NCBI GenBank assembly: GCA_040754095.1
Contig: JBFMFO010000014.1
Coordinates: forward strand, 6,040 to 70,039
From: QYQD01 sp040754095
GTDB lineage: Bacteria; Desulfobacterota; QYQD01
Length of the DNA stretch: 64,000 bases
Reading direction: 5' to 3'
Shown here one piece after another: positions 42,581-50,870 of this stretch (the stretch's first letter is position 1; every line of letters begins with the position of its first letter). A program made the translations under genes and the position numbers. A model generated the notes under the pieces. It was given only the letters and a program-made list of their open reading frames with translations. It did no database searches and had not been told where the DNA came from.

Positions 42581-44722
42581 TCAATGGACCAGTTCATGGC
42601 CCCGGGTTCGGCCAAAAAATAGATGCTCCAGACCATACACGTCCAGGACGAGAGCTATGCTGCCATCGGGCATAATAGCGCCCCCGGCGATCCCGGAGAT
42701 TCTACAGAAATTTTTCTCCAGGTTTTTAATTACGACCTGCTGATGATCGAGTATCTTGTCCACAACCAGGCCCAGGATCCTTTTTTCACTGCTTACAAAA
42801 ACGACTAATGGTTCTGTCTCTGTTTGCCGGCGTTCTATACCCAGGATTCTATCCAAGTAGACGAGCGGCACGTATGAGTCTCCCAAACGTATTACCTCAC
42901 CTTTGCCTTCTATGGTCTTCAGACTGCCTTTTTTAAGCTTGGCTGTGCTTAGAACGGTTAGTAAGGGTATGACAAAGATATCGGCCCCCACACTAACATA
43001 CATACCATCAATAACGGCCAGGGTTAAAGGAAGCTTTATGACAAAGCTAGTTCCTCTCCCCTTTTCGGAAAAGATGCCGATCGTCCCTCCCAATTGCTGA
43101 ATGTTATTCTGTACTACGTCCATTCCTACCCCGCGGCCGGACATAGAACTGACCTCTTTAGCAGTGGAAAATCCAGGAATAAATAGAAACCTGTAAAGGT
43201 CTTCAGGCAAGGGCTGGTCGTTTTCTTTGAGCAGGCCCCGCTCTATCGCCTTTTGCCGCACTGCCTCTGCATCGATACCGTGGCCATCGTCGCTGATTTC
43301 GATGTATATCTTTCCTTCCTGTTGGTAGGCATTAAGGCCGATGCTTCCCTCCGGGGATTTGCCTGACTGTTTTCTTTCGTCAGGGGTTTCGATTCCGTGG
43401 TCAATACAATTGCGTATAATGTGCTTTAAGGGATCGTTTATCTGTTCGATAACATCTTTGTCCAGTTCCGTCTCTCCCCCTCCGAGGACAATTCTAATCT
43501 GCTTATGTTGCTCCCGGGCCAGGTCCCGGGCCATTCTTTGAAACCTTTGAAATGTGCCTTCAATAGGAAACATGCGGAGGCGCATAACCTGTTCCTGTAC
43601 CTCCCGGCCAATCCTGTTCAGGATATCCAGCTCACTGCCCAATTTTCTGGTGATGCCCGGCGGCAAATCCCCCAGAATGGCGGAAATTCGTGCCAGTTGT
43701 ATGGTCATTTCTTCTACCATGTTTGCGAGATGATCGAGCTTATCTGTATCTACGCGTACCGTGGACTTACGAAGGATAGCCCGGCTTTTTTCCTGGAGGT
43801 CAACGATCTTGTTTAGTTCATCCGGAGAGATTTTGCCCTTTTCTAATAAAGCTTCTCCAACCTTTTTCTGCTGGGTGAGGACTTCTTGAATTTCCTGCTC
43901 GCTGACCAATTGTTGATCAATTAATATCTCTCCCAGCGGCTTGTTAGCCATTCTGGTGTCCACCCCGTCCCGAAAATGTGATGATACGTCTCTTATGGAA
44001 ATCTGGTTTAATTCATCTTCCCGGACAAAAACGAATACCTTTTCTATAGTGGGCAGAGGTCGGTCGGTTTTGATCAGGAGCCGCCAGGCAAGGTAAAGCT
44101 GGTAGGGGTCCATTTCCAAAAATGGCGGCAGAGAAGACAGGTCTGTCTCTACGGATATTATCTCAGCCAAATCTCCCAGTTCATACAGCAGCATCAGCGG
44201 ATCCTGTCCGGTCTGGAAGATATCCTTACGAAAGCGCATATCAATTTCATAATAAGATTCCCTGGAAGGTTCCTTCTGGCCGCCGGACATGCTGGTAGTT
44301 ATCGGCGCAGTTACCCGGCCTTCTTCTTGTTCTGCGGCGAGGCCCAGAAACCGCTTTACTTTTTCGGCCATGGCCGGAAAGGCCTCCAGTCCTCCGTCCG
44401 GCTTTCCCTGGGCTGCATTTTCCACCGCCGATTTTATAAGATCGTGGTTTTCCAGGAGGAAGGAAACCAGGTTTTGAGTTATAGGCAGTTGTTTACTGCG
44501 TATCCTTTCCAGGAGGTTTTCCAGGAGATGGGCATGTTCAGAGAGCTGAGTAAAGCCGACCATGGCCGAGCTGCTCTTCATGGTGTGCATCGCCCGGAAG
44601 ACCTCGTTAATAACGGACTGATTTTGTGGATCAGATTCCAGGGTCATAAGGCTATGTTCCATGGTTTGCAACAATTCTTCAGCCTCTGAAAAGTAGATCT
44701 GTAAAAGCTCGTCCTGTTCCAT
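42581..44722 (-). CDS. cheA: CheA, chemotaxis histidine kinase
   Basis: 713 residues: N-terminal HPt domain (phospho-His46 in AMHTMKSSSAMVGF, where the norm is HTxKGSA), a linker with two GEILIDQQLVSEQEIQEVL-like repeats (about residues 255-310), dimerisation domain, HATPase (HIIRNCIDHGIETPDER; DDGHGI; GRGVGMDVV) and C-terminal CheW-like regulatory domain. Autophosphorylates and passes phosphate to CheY/CheB. The linker repeats resemble the MshEN type seen in c-di-GMP-linked proteins. No P2-like CheY-binding domain is obvious. Confidence 0.96.
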   Translation of the reverse strand: MEQDELLQIYFSEAEELLQTMEHSLMTLESDPQNQSVINEVFRAMHTMKSSSAMVGFTQLSEHAHLLENLLERIRSKQLPITQNLVSFLLENHDLIKSAVENAAQGKPDGGLEAFPAMAEKVKRFLGLAAEQEEGRVTAPITTSMSGGQKEPSRESYYEIDMRFRKDIFQTGQDPLMLLYELGDLAEIISVETDLSSLPPFLEMDPYQLYLAWRLLIKTDRPLPTIEKVFVFVREDELNQISIRDVSSHFRDGVDTRMANKPLGEILIDQQLVSEQEIQEVLTQQKKVGEALLEKGKISPDELNKIVDLQEKSRAILRKSTVRVDTDKLDHLANMVEEMTIQLARISAILGDLPPGITRKLGSELDILNRIGREVQEQVMRLRMFPIEGTFQRFQRMARDLAREQHKQIRIVLGGGETELDKDVIEQINDPLKHIIRNCIDHGIETPDERKQSGKSPEGSIGLNAYQQEGKIYIEISDDGHGIDAEAVRQKAIERGLLKENDQPLPEDLYRFLFIPGFSTAKEVSSMSGRGVGMDVVQNNIQQLGGTIGIFSEKGRGTSFVIKLPLTLAVIDGMYVSVGADIFVIPLLTVLSTAKLKKGSLKTIEGKGEVIRLGDSYVPLVYLDRILGIERRQTETEPLVVFVSSEKRILGLVVDKILDHQQVVIKNLEKNFCRISGIAGGAIMPDGSIALVLDVYGLEHLFFGRTRGHELVH

Positions 44723-44731
44723 AGTCTATTC

Positions 44732-45109
44732 TCAACGAACAAACTTTCTGACGACCCAGAGGAGTTGTTCCGGCCGAAAAGGTTTCAAGAGCCAGCCCGC
44801 GGCTCCGGCAGACTTTCCTCTCAGTTTCTGCGCCTCTTGTGATTCGGTGGTCAGAACAAGAATCGGGATAAACTTCCAGTTTGTTTTTTTGACTTCTTTT
44901 ATAAAGGTTATGCCGTCCATTTCGGGCATATTTACGTCTGAGATAATCAACGCCGGCGGCTTATTTTGGGACTCCATCTCTTGCAGCCTGACGAGCCCAT
45001 CCTTGCCGTGCATAGCCTCAGATACTCTGTAACCGGCGTTGGTTAGGCAAAAAGAGATGCTGGCGCGTAGAGTGGGTGAATCATCAACCACCAGAACATG
45101 TTTTTCCAT
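44732..45109 (-). CDS. CheY-like single-domain response regulator
   Basis: 125-residue receiver. Acid pocket VVDDSPT, phospho-Asp in LIISDVNMPEMDG (about residue 61), Thr in VLTTESQ and Lys in WLLKPFRPEQL. No output domain, so it acts by protein binding, presumably as the CheY of this operon. 9 bp before cheA. Confidence 0.94.
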   Translation of the reverse strand: MEKHVLVVDDSPTLRASISFCLTNAGYRVSEAMHGKDGLVRLQEMESQNKPPALIISDVNMPEMDGITFIKEVKKTNWKFIPILVLTTESQEAQKLRGKSAGAAGWLLKPFRPEQLLWVVRKFVR

Positions 45110-45122
45110 ATAGATTCTTCAC

Positions 45123-45425
45123 CTATTCTTTCATGAGCATCTGTCTGACCCCGATTATTTCCCAAACCTTTTCTAAGTCCGGCGGTATATTTTTAATGGT
45201 CAGCTTGTGACCGTCGGTAAGAGATTTTTTGAAGGCTATCAAGACCTGTATAGCCGCTGTATCCATCTGCACAACGTCCTGACAGTCTATAGTCAGATCC
45301 TGCTCCAGCACAAACCGATCCTTCAGGCACTCATATAAGTCGTCAAGATGGTGGACGCCTATCTCGCCACGCAACTTAATAATACCTTCTGCCTGTTCCT
45401 GACACGGAGAATACGTATCAGCCAT
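45123..45425 (-). CDS. STAS-domain protein
   Basis: 100 residues with the STAS fold pattern (GIIKLRGEIGVHHLDDLYECL...LTIDCQDVVQMDTAAIQVLIAFKKS). The position usually taken by the phosphorylatable serine in anti-sigma-factor antagonists reads VQMDTAAIQ, so a Thr follows the Asp. First gene of the chemotaxis operon, as in alternative (ACF-type) chemosensory clusters. Function unknown; could be a scaffold or partner switch. Confidence 0.82.
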   Translation of the reverse strand: MADTYSPCQEQAEGIIKLRGEIGVHHLDDLYECLKDRFVLEQDLTIDCQDVVQMDTAAIQVLIAFKKSLTDGHKLTIKNIPPDLEKVWEIIGVRQMLMKE

Positions 45426-45466
45426 TGAATTCCCGCTGTCTTACATTTTAATGGGTTCATTATAGT

Positions 45467-45493
45467 TTTTCGGCTAATGGAAAGACTTACTTA
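45467..45493 (-). promoter_or_regulatory. Candidate sigma-28 (FliA) promoter of the chemotaxis operon
   Basis: On the minus strand TAAGTAAG-N11-GCCGAAAA, close to the sigma-28 consensus TAAAGTTT-N11-GCCGATAA (7 of 8 in the -10). It is placed about 40 bp upstream of the first gene (STAS). An overlapping TATAAT at 45459-45464 lacks a good -35. Confidence 0.55.
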
Positions 45494-45723
45494 AACGAAA
45501 AGGAATGTTTTTTTCTATCCCGGTTTACTGACTTTTGTTATTAACCATACGTGCCGATCTGTTAAACTAATGAGCGCCCCATATATATACTTAGTCAGGA
45601 TAAGGTCTTCGAAGGGAAATACCTGGATCAAAAACTTGCTTGCAGGGATATTACGGGGGTAGTTATCCAATATTGAAGCACCCCGCAGTCCGCCTGGAAG
45701 AAAAAGGAGGAAAAGAGGAAAAA

Positions 45724-46143
45724 ATGGACATAACGATCTTGTTGGTCGATGATTCAAAATTGGTTCAAGCCAAGTTCAGGTTGGCGCTGGAGAAGGCAGG
45801 GTTTCAAGTTATCAGTGCCCTCGACGGCAAAGAAGGGCTGAGTATCGCCAGGGAAAAGAAGCCGGAGCTCATTATCCTGGATGTGAATATGCCGGAAATG
45901 GATGGTTGGCAGGTCCTTCGCTCTTTAAAGATTCATCCTGAATTGCGCAAGATACCTGTCATTATGGCTACGACTGCGGACAAGATTGCCGACATAGAAC
46001 GAGGTTTTTCTCTGGGCGCAAAAGAATACGTCGTAAAGGACGAGCAACTCACCCGTTTGGTCGACAAGGTTGAAAAAGTGGTGGCAAGCCAGGAACCTGA
46101 GACAAAAGTTGAAGGGAACTGGGTAAAAAAAATATTTTCGTAA
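45724..46143 (+). CDS. Single-domain response regulator with C-terminal extension
   Basis: 139 residues from ATG at 45724 (MDITILLVDDSKLVQ) after an AGGAGG-like site; the longer frame from 45640 is rejected. Receiver with phospho-Asp in LIILDVNMPEMDGW (about residue 53), Thr in MATTADK and Lys in EYVVKDEQL. A short tail of about 20 residues has no known domain. Divergent from the che operon, with which it may share regulation. Confidence 0.88.
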   Translation: MDITILLVDDSKLVQAKFRLALEKAGFQVISALDGKEGLSIAREKKPELIILDVNMPEMDGWQVLRSLKIHPELRKIPVIMATTADKIADIERGFSLGAKEYVVKDEQLTRLVDKVEKVVASQEPETKVEGNWVKKIFS

Positions 46144-46212
46144 GACTTCGCCTGACGTAAATACTCGAATTTCACCCGCCGCAGGCAGACATCAAATGGT
46201 GCACTTACAATT

Positions 46213-46340
46213 TGAACATGCATAGCGAGCGCATTCCCCGCTGCTTGCGGCGGGGTTAGCGAGCGAATACGATGCATTTTACCTTGCATACGGAGATTCC
46301 CCGTCCGCCCCAGGTCCGCCTGCGGCGGACGGAAAGCTTC
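46213..46340. repeat. Dispersed intergenic repeat (family R2), copy 2 (inverted)
   Basis: Inverted relative to 16265-16383; shares the GTATTCGCTCGC...CGGAGATTCCCC core and the flanking GTCCGC/GCGGAC hairpin, here enlarged. The other end has a CCCCGCTGC..GCGGCGGGG hairpin flanked by direct AGCGAGCG words. Located between the convergent response regulator and prfC genes, 10 bp from the prfC stop, so its hairpins may double as terminators. Confidence 0.7.
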
Positions 46341-46350
46341 AATTCACCTG

Positions 46351-47937
46351 TCAGTTGTGTTCGCGGGTCTTGAGGAAAACAATATCAGGCCAGTCTTCCA
46401 TCAGAAAACCAAGTCGCCACTCGCTGGGCGCCAGGTAGGCCAGATGTCCTTCTGCATCATGCGCCATGTTGAGCAGATGTTTCTTCTGGAACCCTTCCAG
46501 TATTTTCTTGTCCCGGCATCTGACCCAGCGCGCCGCCGTGTATTCCACCGGTTCATAGACCGCATCTACACCGTATTCGTCCTTGAGGCGTGCGACAGTT
46601 ACGTCGAATTGCAGAATCCCCACGGCCCCCAGGATGTAGTCGTTTCCCTGAACCGGCCGGAAGACCTGAACCGCCCCCTCTTCCGCCAACTGCGTCAGGC
46701 CTTTTTGCAGTTGCTTGGCCTTGATGGGGTTCTTCAGGCGTACCCGCCGGAAGTGTTCCGGCGCGAAATTTGGAATGCCTGTGAACTTGAGGGGTTCCTT
46801 CTCGCTGAAGGTATCCCCGATCTTGATGGTCCCATGATTGTGGATACCGATGATGTCTCCGGGGTAAGCCTCTTCCACATTCGTGCGGTCCTGAGCCATA
46901 AAAATAGTGGCATTGGCCAAGGCTACCTCTCTACCGGACCGGTTGTGGCGGACTTTCATCCCGCGCGTGAATTTGCCTGAAGCTATTCGGAGAAAGGCAA
47001 TGCGGTCTCGATGCGCCGGGTCCATGTTTGCCTGTATCTTGAAAACGAACCCCGAAAATGGTTCTTCGTAGGGGTGGACCTCACGCGAGACGGCGGCCCT
47101 CGGCCCGGGGGCGGGAGCCATCTCTACGAAGGCGTCAAGCAGTTCCTTGACGCCGAAGTTATTGATAGCGCTGCCGAAAAACACCGGGGTCTGGTTCCCC
47201 TTCAGATAGTGCTCGTGTTCAAAGGGGTTTGCCGCGCCCTCGATCAACTCCACGTCCCGGCGCAGATCATCGGCCTGGGTGCCGAGGATTTCATCGAGCA
47301 GACCATCGGCCAGGTCGGTGACCGTTACCCCGTCCTGAATCCTGGTCTCCTGCCCCGGGGTAAAAAGACGCAGTTTCTTACGGTAGAAGTCATACACTCC
47401 TTTGAAGCTCTTGCCCCTTCCAATCGGCCAGGAGAGCGGCGTACACTCAATCTGGAGCTTGTCTTCGATGTCCGCAAGCACATCCAGGGGGGACATCCCG
47501 TCCCGGTCCAGCTTGTTGATGAAGGTTATGATCGGGGTATTACGCAGTCGGCAGACCTCCATCAGTCTTTCCGTCTGCGGCTCCACGCCCTTTGCGCTGT
47601 CTATCACCATGAGGGCGCTATCCACCGCCGTGAGGACTCTGTACGTGTCTTCAGAAAAATCCTGGTGCCCGGGGGTGTCAAGCAGGTTTATCTCGAAATC
47701 ACGGTAGTTGAATTTCATCACCGAAGTGGTAACCGATATGCCGCGCTCCCTCTCGATGGACATCCAGTCGCTGGTAGCATGGCGGGCAGCCTTTCGGGCC
47801 TTCACGGCCCCGGCCAGTTGAATGGCCCCGCCGAAGAGGAGCAGTTTTTCCGTAAGGGTGGTTTTTCCGGCGTCAGGATGGCTGATGATGCCGAAAGTGC
47901 GCCGCCGGTCAACCTCTCTCTGATGTTCCTTGTTCAC
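46351..47937 (-). CDS. prfC: Peptide chain release factor 3
   Basis: 528 residues, standard RF3 length, GTG start at 47937. Translational GTPase that recycles RF1/RF2. G motifs: GIISHPDAGKTTLTE (about residue 17), DTPGHQDFSEDTYR, and FINKLDRDG; C-terminal RF3 domain (DEYGVDAVYEPVEYTAARWV). Preceded by a promoter-hairpin module that is almost duplicated in front of the ABC-F gene at 49120-50748. Confidence 0.98.
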   Translation of the reverse strand: MNKEHQREVDRRRTFGIISHPDAGKTTLTEKLLLFGGAIQLAGAVKARKAARHATSDWMSIERERGISVTTSVMKFNYRDFEINLLDTPGHQDFSEDTYRVLTAVDSALMVIDSAKGVEPQTERLMEVCRLRNTPIITFINKLDRDGMSPLDVLADIEDKLQIECTPLSWPIGRGKSFKGVYDFYRKKLRLFTPGQETRIQDGVTVTDLADGLLDEILGTQADDLRRDVELIEGAANPFEHEHYLKGNQTPVFFGSAINNFGVKELLDAFVEMAPAPGPRAAVSREVHPYEEPFSGFVFKIQANMDPAHRDRIAFLRIASGKFTRGMKVRHNRSGREVALANATIFMAQDRTNVEEAYPGDIIGIHNHGTIKIGDTFSEKEPLKFTGIPNFAPEHFRRVRLKNPIKAKQLQKGLTQLAEEGAVQVFRPVQGNDYILGAVGILQFDVTVARLKDEYGVDAVYEPVEYTAARWVRCRDKKILEGFQKKHLLNMAHDAEGHLAYLAPSEWRLGFLMEDWPDIVFLKTREHN

Positions 47938-47969
47938 GCTATGAACCCCGAAAAAGATGATTGTAAAAC

Positions 47970-47994
47970 AAAAAAAATCGGGCCGTCAAGCCCG
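47970..47994 (-). terminator. Leader hairpin with T-tract upstream of prfC (attenuator-like)
   Basis: On the minus strand CGGGCTTGACGGCCCG followed by eight T (A then T8), ending 32 nt before the prfC start codon and beginning about 7 nt after the predicted transcription start. It looks like an intrinsic terminator inside the prfC leader. The ABC-F gene has the same hairpin with one change (CGGGCC, so G-C instead of G-U). Confidence 0.65.
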
Positions 47995-48007
47995 TTTGAT
48001 ATCTCGT

Positions 48008-48036
48008 AATATACACAAAAATCAACGTTCAGTCAA
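48008..48036 (-). promoter_or_regulatory. Sigma-70 promoter of prfC
   Basis: Minus strand TTGACT-N17-TATATT, near consensus with ideal spacing. The same promoter, spacer and surroundings are repeated at 50834-50862. Confidence 0.75.
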
Positions 48037-48332
48037 CGCCGGATTGGGCCGCATAACGCAGACAAAGCTCGACCCGGCAGGTGATGGTGCGTACCCGTCT
48101 CCGCCTTACATCTTATCTCAACATCGGGGGTGCAAAGAGGATTTAACCTTTAAGCGGTAAAAAGCCGACCTTTAAACTGTTTTCTGTTGACAAGAAACCA
48201 GCTTCTAGCTAACGTCTCGAAAGAACAAGATATTTGAGAGCTGAACCGGCAGGTACAACATGCGTCCATCCACAGATTACCGGCCGTCTTTAGCCACCTG
48301 TTACTATTGCTGATCCCGGGAGGTGAAAAAAC

Positions 48333-48440
48333 ATGAGCAAAGGCATGGACAGCAAAAAGACAACCAAGAAGAAACCGGCCAAGACCCTGAAAGAAAAAAA
48401 GGCCGCGAAAAAAGCCAAGAAGGATGAGAAAAAACGCTAG
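48333..48440 (+). CDS. Small lysine-rich protein (35 aa)
   Basis: ATG at 48333 with a strong Shine-Dalgarno (GGGAGGTG, 6 nt spacing). The 35 codons begin MSKGMDSKKTTKKKPAKT and end AKKDEKKR; about half the residues are Lys. Too short for ordinary gene finders. From memory, similar tiny Lys-rich proteins starting MSKGxDSKKxTKKKPxKT exist in many proteobacteria; function unknown, possibly RNA or ribosome binding. It overlaps the convergent exonuclease gene by 4 bp. A TTGACA box at 48187 may be the promoter, but its -10 is poor. Confidence 0.7.
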   Translation: MSKGMDSKKTTKKKPAKTLKEKKAAKKAKKDEKKR

Positions 48441-49066
48441 GAGTCTGCCGAATCTCCTGAATCCCTGATCTGCAGGAGTTTTTGAAAGAGTATCCGGCCC
48501 AGCCAGGCATCGGTGGCCGCATATCGAATTTGCAGCGGGGTTAGTGTGCTCCGTGCCCAATTGGAAGTCTGGGCTGCCTTGGAGATGCGGAGCCCCAGCA
48601 AAACGGCAGCAAGTCCCCGTAAGCCCTCATTTAGGAGGCCCGCTTCTCTGGCCATCCTGTCGAGGTCCACGCACTGTGCCGGCTGGAAGGGGGCCAGTTC
48701 CTGCAATTCCTTGATATCATACGTCAGAGCGACGCCGGCCTTGGTGATCTCGGGCTGCGCCAAGAGGCGACGGAGCGGTTTGGGCAGGCCGAGGTACTGC
48801 AACTGGAAAATAAAAACCTCCTGTTCGCCTGCGAGTTGCAGCAGTGACGGCGGGTAACTCTCTCCCTTTTTGAAGGCAGGCCTGGTTTCCGTGTCCAAAC
48901 CCAGCAGGGTTTCCTTTGCCAAATGCCGCACCGCATCGGCCAGTTCCCCGGCGGTGCGGATGACGTGAACCGGTCCCCGCCATTTGGTCACAGGGCAGGC
49001 ATTGATTTCCTCTTTGGTCAGCCGCCGGGCACCCCCCCGGCTGTCGCCGGCCTCTTTTCCGAACAT
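48437..49066 (-). CDS. RNase D-like 3'-5' exonuclease domain protein
   Basis: 209 residues, single DnaQ-like DEDDy exonuclease domain. Catalytic acids: Asp and Glu in LLGLDTETRPAF (about residue 57), Asp in ALTYDIKEL (about residue 117), and Tyr/Asp in RYAATDAWLG (about residue 185). It lacks the HRDC domains of full RNase D, as in the short 3'-5' exonuclease proteins of many bacteria. Likely acts on RNA ends or structured DNA; exact substrate unknown. Confidence 0.87.
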   Translation of the reverse strand: MFGKEAGDSRGGARRLTKEEINACPVTKWRGPVHVIRTAGELADAVRHLAKETLLGLDTETRPAFKKGESYPPSLLQLAGEQEVFIFQLQYLGLPKPLRRLLAQPEITKAGVALTYDIKELQELAPFQPAQCVDLDRMAREAGLLNEGLRGLAAVLLGLRISKAAQTSNWARSTLTPLQIRYAATDAWLGRILFQKLLQIRDSGDSADS

Positions 49067-49119
49067 TACTTATCCTCCCGGGTGATTGGATATCTCTCTG
49101 ATTTTGGAGGGCTATAAAT

Positions 49120-50748
49120 TCAGCTCGCCATTGCCTGGCAGAGATCACCCCTGAGCCTCGTCACCTCCGCATCTTCCAGATAATCGTCATAATTTGTCAT
49201 CCGATCGATGATTCCGGTCGGCGTAATCTCGATGATCCGGTTCGCAATTGTGGCGACAGACTGGTGATCATGGGAAGCGAAAAGCACCACCTCAGGAAAG
49301 GCGATGAGGCCGTTGTTGAGGGCGGTGATCGATTCAAGGTCCAGGTGATTGGTCGGCTCATCGAAGATGAGGGCGTTGGCGTCGGCCAGCATCATACGCG
49401 CCAGCATACAGCGGACCCGCTCGCCGCCGGAAAGGACGCCGACCTGCTTGAGCGCATCTTCGCCGGAGAAGAGCATCCGGCCGAGAAACCCGCGGACAAA
49501 GTTCTCGCCCTCGGTGATGGGCGCAAACTGGCGGAGCCATTCGATCAGGTTCAGGTCATAGGCGAAGTAGTCGCTGTTCTCCTTGGGGAAATAGGCGGTG
49601 GAGATGGTCTGGCCCCAGCGGAAGCTGCCGCTGTCCGGCGCCATCTCCCCGGTCAGGATCTGAAAAAGGGTCGTCCTGGCCAGGGCGCTGTCGCCGACAA
49701 AGGCGATTTTGTCCCCCTTGTTGACGGTAAGGCTTAAATTGTGCAAGGCCGTGACCCCGTCCACCTCCTTGCAGAGGTCCTTGATCTCGAGGATGACGTC
49801 GCCGCAGGGCCGCCCGGGCTTGAACACCACATAGGGGTATTTCCGCGACGAGACTGGCATGTCCTCGATGGTGAGCTTTTCCAGCAGTTTTTTCCGCGAG
49901 GTGGCCTGCTTGGCCTTGGAGGCGTTGGAGCTGAAACGCTGGATGAAGGCCTTGAGTTCGTCGGCCCGGGCCGTGGCCTTTTTGTTCTCATTCTGCCTCT
50001 GCTTGAGAATCAACTGGCTGGCCTCGTACCAGAAGTCGTAGTTCCCGACATACACCTGGATGCGGCCGAAGTCGATATCCGCCATATGGGTGCAGACCTG
50101 ATTCAGGAAATGGCGGTCATGGGAAACGATAATGGTCGTGTTCTGAAATCGGAAAAGAAAATTCTCCAGCCAGGTGATGGATTGCTGGTCCAGATTGTTG
50201 GTCGGCTCGTCAAGCAGAAGGATGTCCGGGTTACCGAACAGGGCCTGCGCGAGCAGTACTCGCACTTTGTCTCCGCCCTCGAGCTCCTTCATCTTTTTCT
50301 GGCGCAGTCCCTCATGAATGCCGAGACCGTTGAGCAGCACCGCCACCTCGGATTCAATGTCATAGCCGTTCATCGCCGCGAATTCGCTCTCGACCTCCCC
50401 GCAGCGAAGGCCGTCCGCTTCCGAGAGTTCGGGCTTGGCGTATAGCGCCTCCCGCTCGGCCATCAACCGGTATAGACTTCGGTGCCCCATGATGACGGTA
50501 TGGAAGACCGTTTCCTCGTCAAAGGCGAAATGGTCCTGCTGCAGCACCGCAATCCGCTCGCCGGCCCCGACCGTGATTTCTCCCTTGTCCGGCTCCATTT
50601 CGCCGGCGAGGATCTTGAGAAAGGTGGATTTGCCGGCGCCGTTGGCACCAATCAGGCCGTAACAGTTGCCGGGGGTAAATTTGATATTGACGTCCTTAAA
50701 AATAACCCTCTTGCCGTAGGCGAGGGCGACATTCGATGCGTTGATCAT
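49120..50748 (-). CDS. ABC-F family ATPase (YbiT/YkpA-like), ribosome-associated
   Basis: 542 residues, two ABC domains without membrane segments. First Walker A GANGAGKST (about residue 34), signature LEGGDKVRVLLAQAL, Walker B DILLLDEPTNNLD. The second nucleotide site has a degenerate Walker A GDSALARTT (about residue 353; Arg for the Lys), but signature LSGGERVRCMLARMML and ALIFDEPTNHLD are intact. ABC-F proteins act at the ribosomal E site to resolve stalls or regulate translation. It has the same promoter-hairpin leader as prfC. Confidence 0.93.
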   Translation of the reverse strand: MINASNVALAYGKRVIFKDVNIKFTPGNCYGLIGANGAGKSTFLKILAGEMEPDKGEITVGAGERIAVLQQDHFAFDEETVFHTVIMGHRSLYRLMAEREALYAKPELSEADGLRCGEVESEFAAMNGYDIESEVAVLLNGLGIHEGLRQKKMKELEGGDKVRVLLAQALFGNPDILLLDEPTNNLDQQSITWLENFLFRFQNTTIIVSHDRHFLNQVCTHMADIDFGRIQVYVGNYDFWYEASQLILKQRQNENKKATARADELKAFIQRFSSNASKAKQATSRKKLLEKLTIEDMPVSSRKYPYVVFKPGRPCGDVILEIKDLCKEVDGVTALHNLSLTVNKGDKIAFVGDSALARTTLFQILTGEMAPDSGSFRWGQTISTAYFPKENSDYFAYDLNLIEWLRQFAPITEGENFVRGFLGRMLFSGEDALKQVGVLSGGERVRCMLARMMLADANALIFDEPTNHLDLESITALNNGLIAFPEVVLFASHDHQSVATIANRIIEITPTGIIDRMTNYDDYLEDAEVTRLRGDLCQAMAS

Positions 50749-50796
50749 TCTTGCCTTCCTAAAACTGATGACTTCCCAAAAAGATGGTTGTAAAAC

Positions 50797-50820
50797 AAAA
50801 AAATCGGGCCGTCAGGCCCG
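50797..50820 (-). terminator. Leader hairpin with T-tract upstream of the ABC-F gene (attenuator-like)
   Basis: Minus strand CGGGCCTGACGGCCCG (6-bp stem, TGAC loop) followed by A and seven T, beginning about 8 nt after the predicted transcription start and ending about 50 nt before the start codon. Counterpart of the hairpin at 47970-47994. Confidence 0.65.
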
Positions 50821-50833
50821 TTTGATGTTTCGT

Positions 50834-50862
50834 AATATACACAAAGATCAGCGTTCAGTCAA
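50834..50862 (-). promoter_or_regulatory. Sigma-70 promoter of the ABC-F gene
   Basis: Minus strand TTGACT-N17-TATATT, identical boxes and spacing to the prfC promoter; the surrounding 100 bp are a diverged duplication. Confidence 0.75.
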
Positions 50863-50870
50863 CGCCGGAT

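Noticed and set aside
45549..45575. Second sigma-28-like box (GCCGATCT) for the response regulator at 45724
   Set aside because: The -35 region at the right spacing does not match and the distance to the gene is over 140 bp.
47011..48009. 332-codon open frame antisense to prfC
   Set aside because: Shadow ORF; composition mirrors the codon bias of prfC and it has no family motifs.
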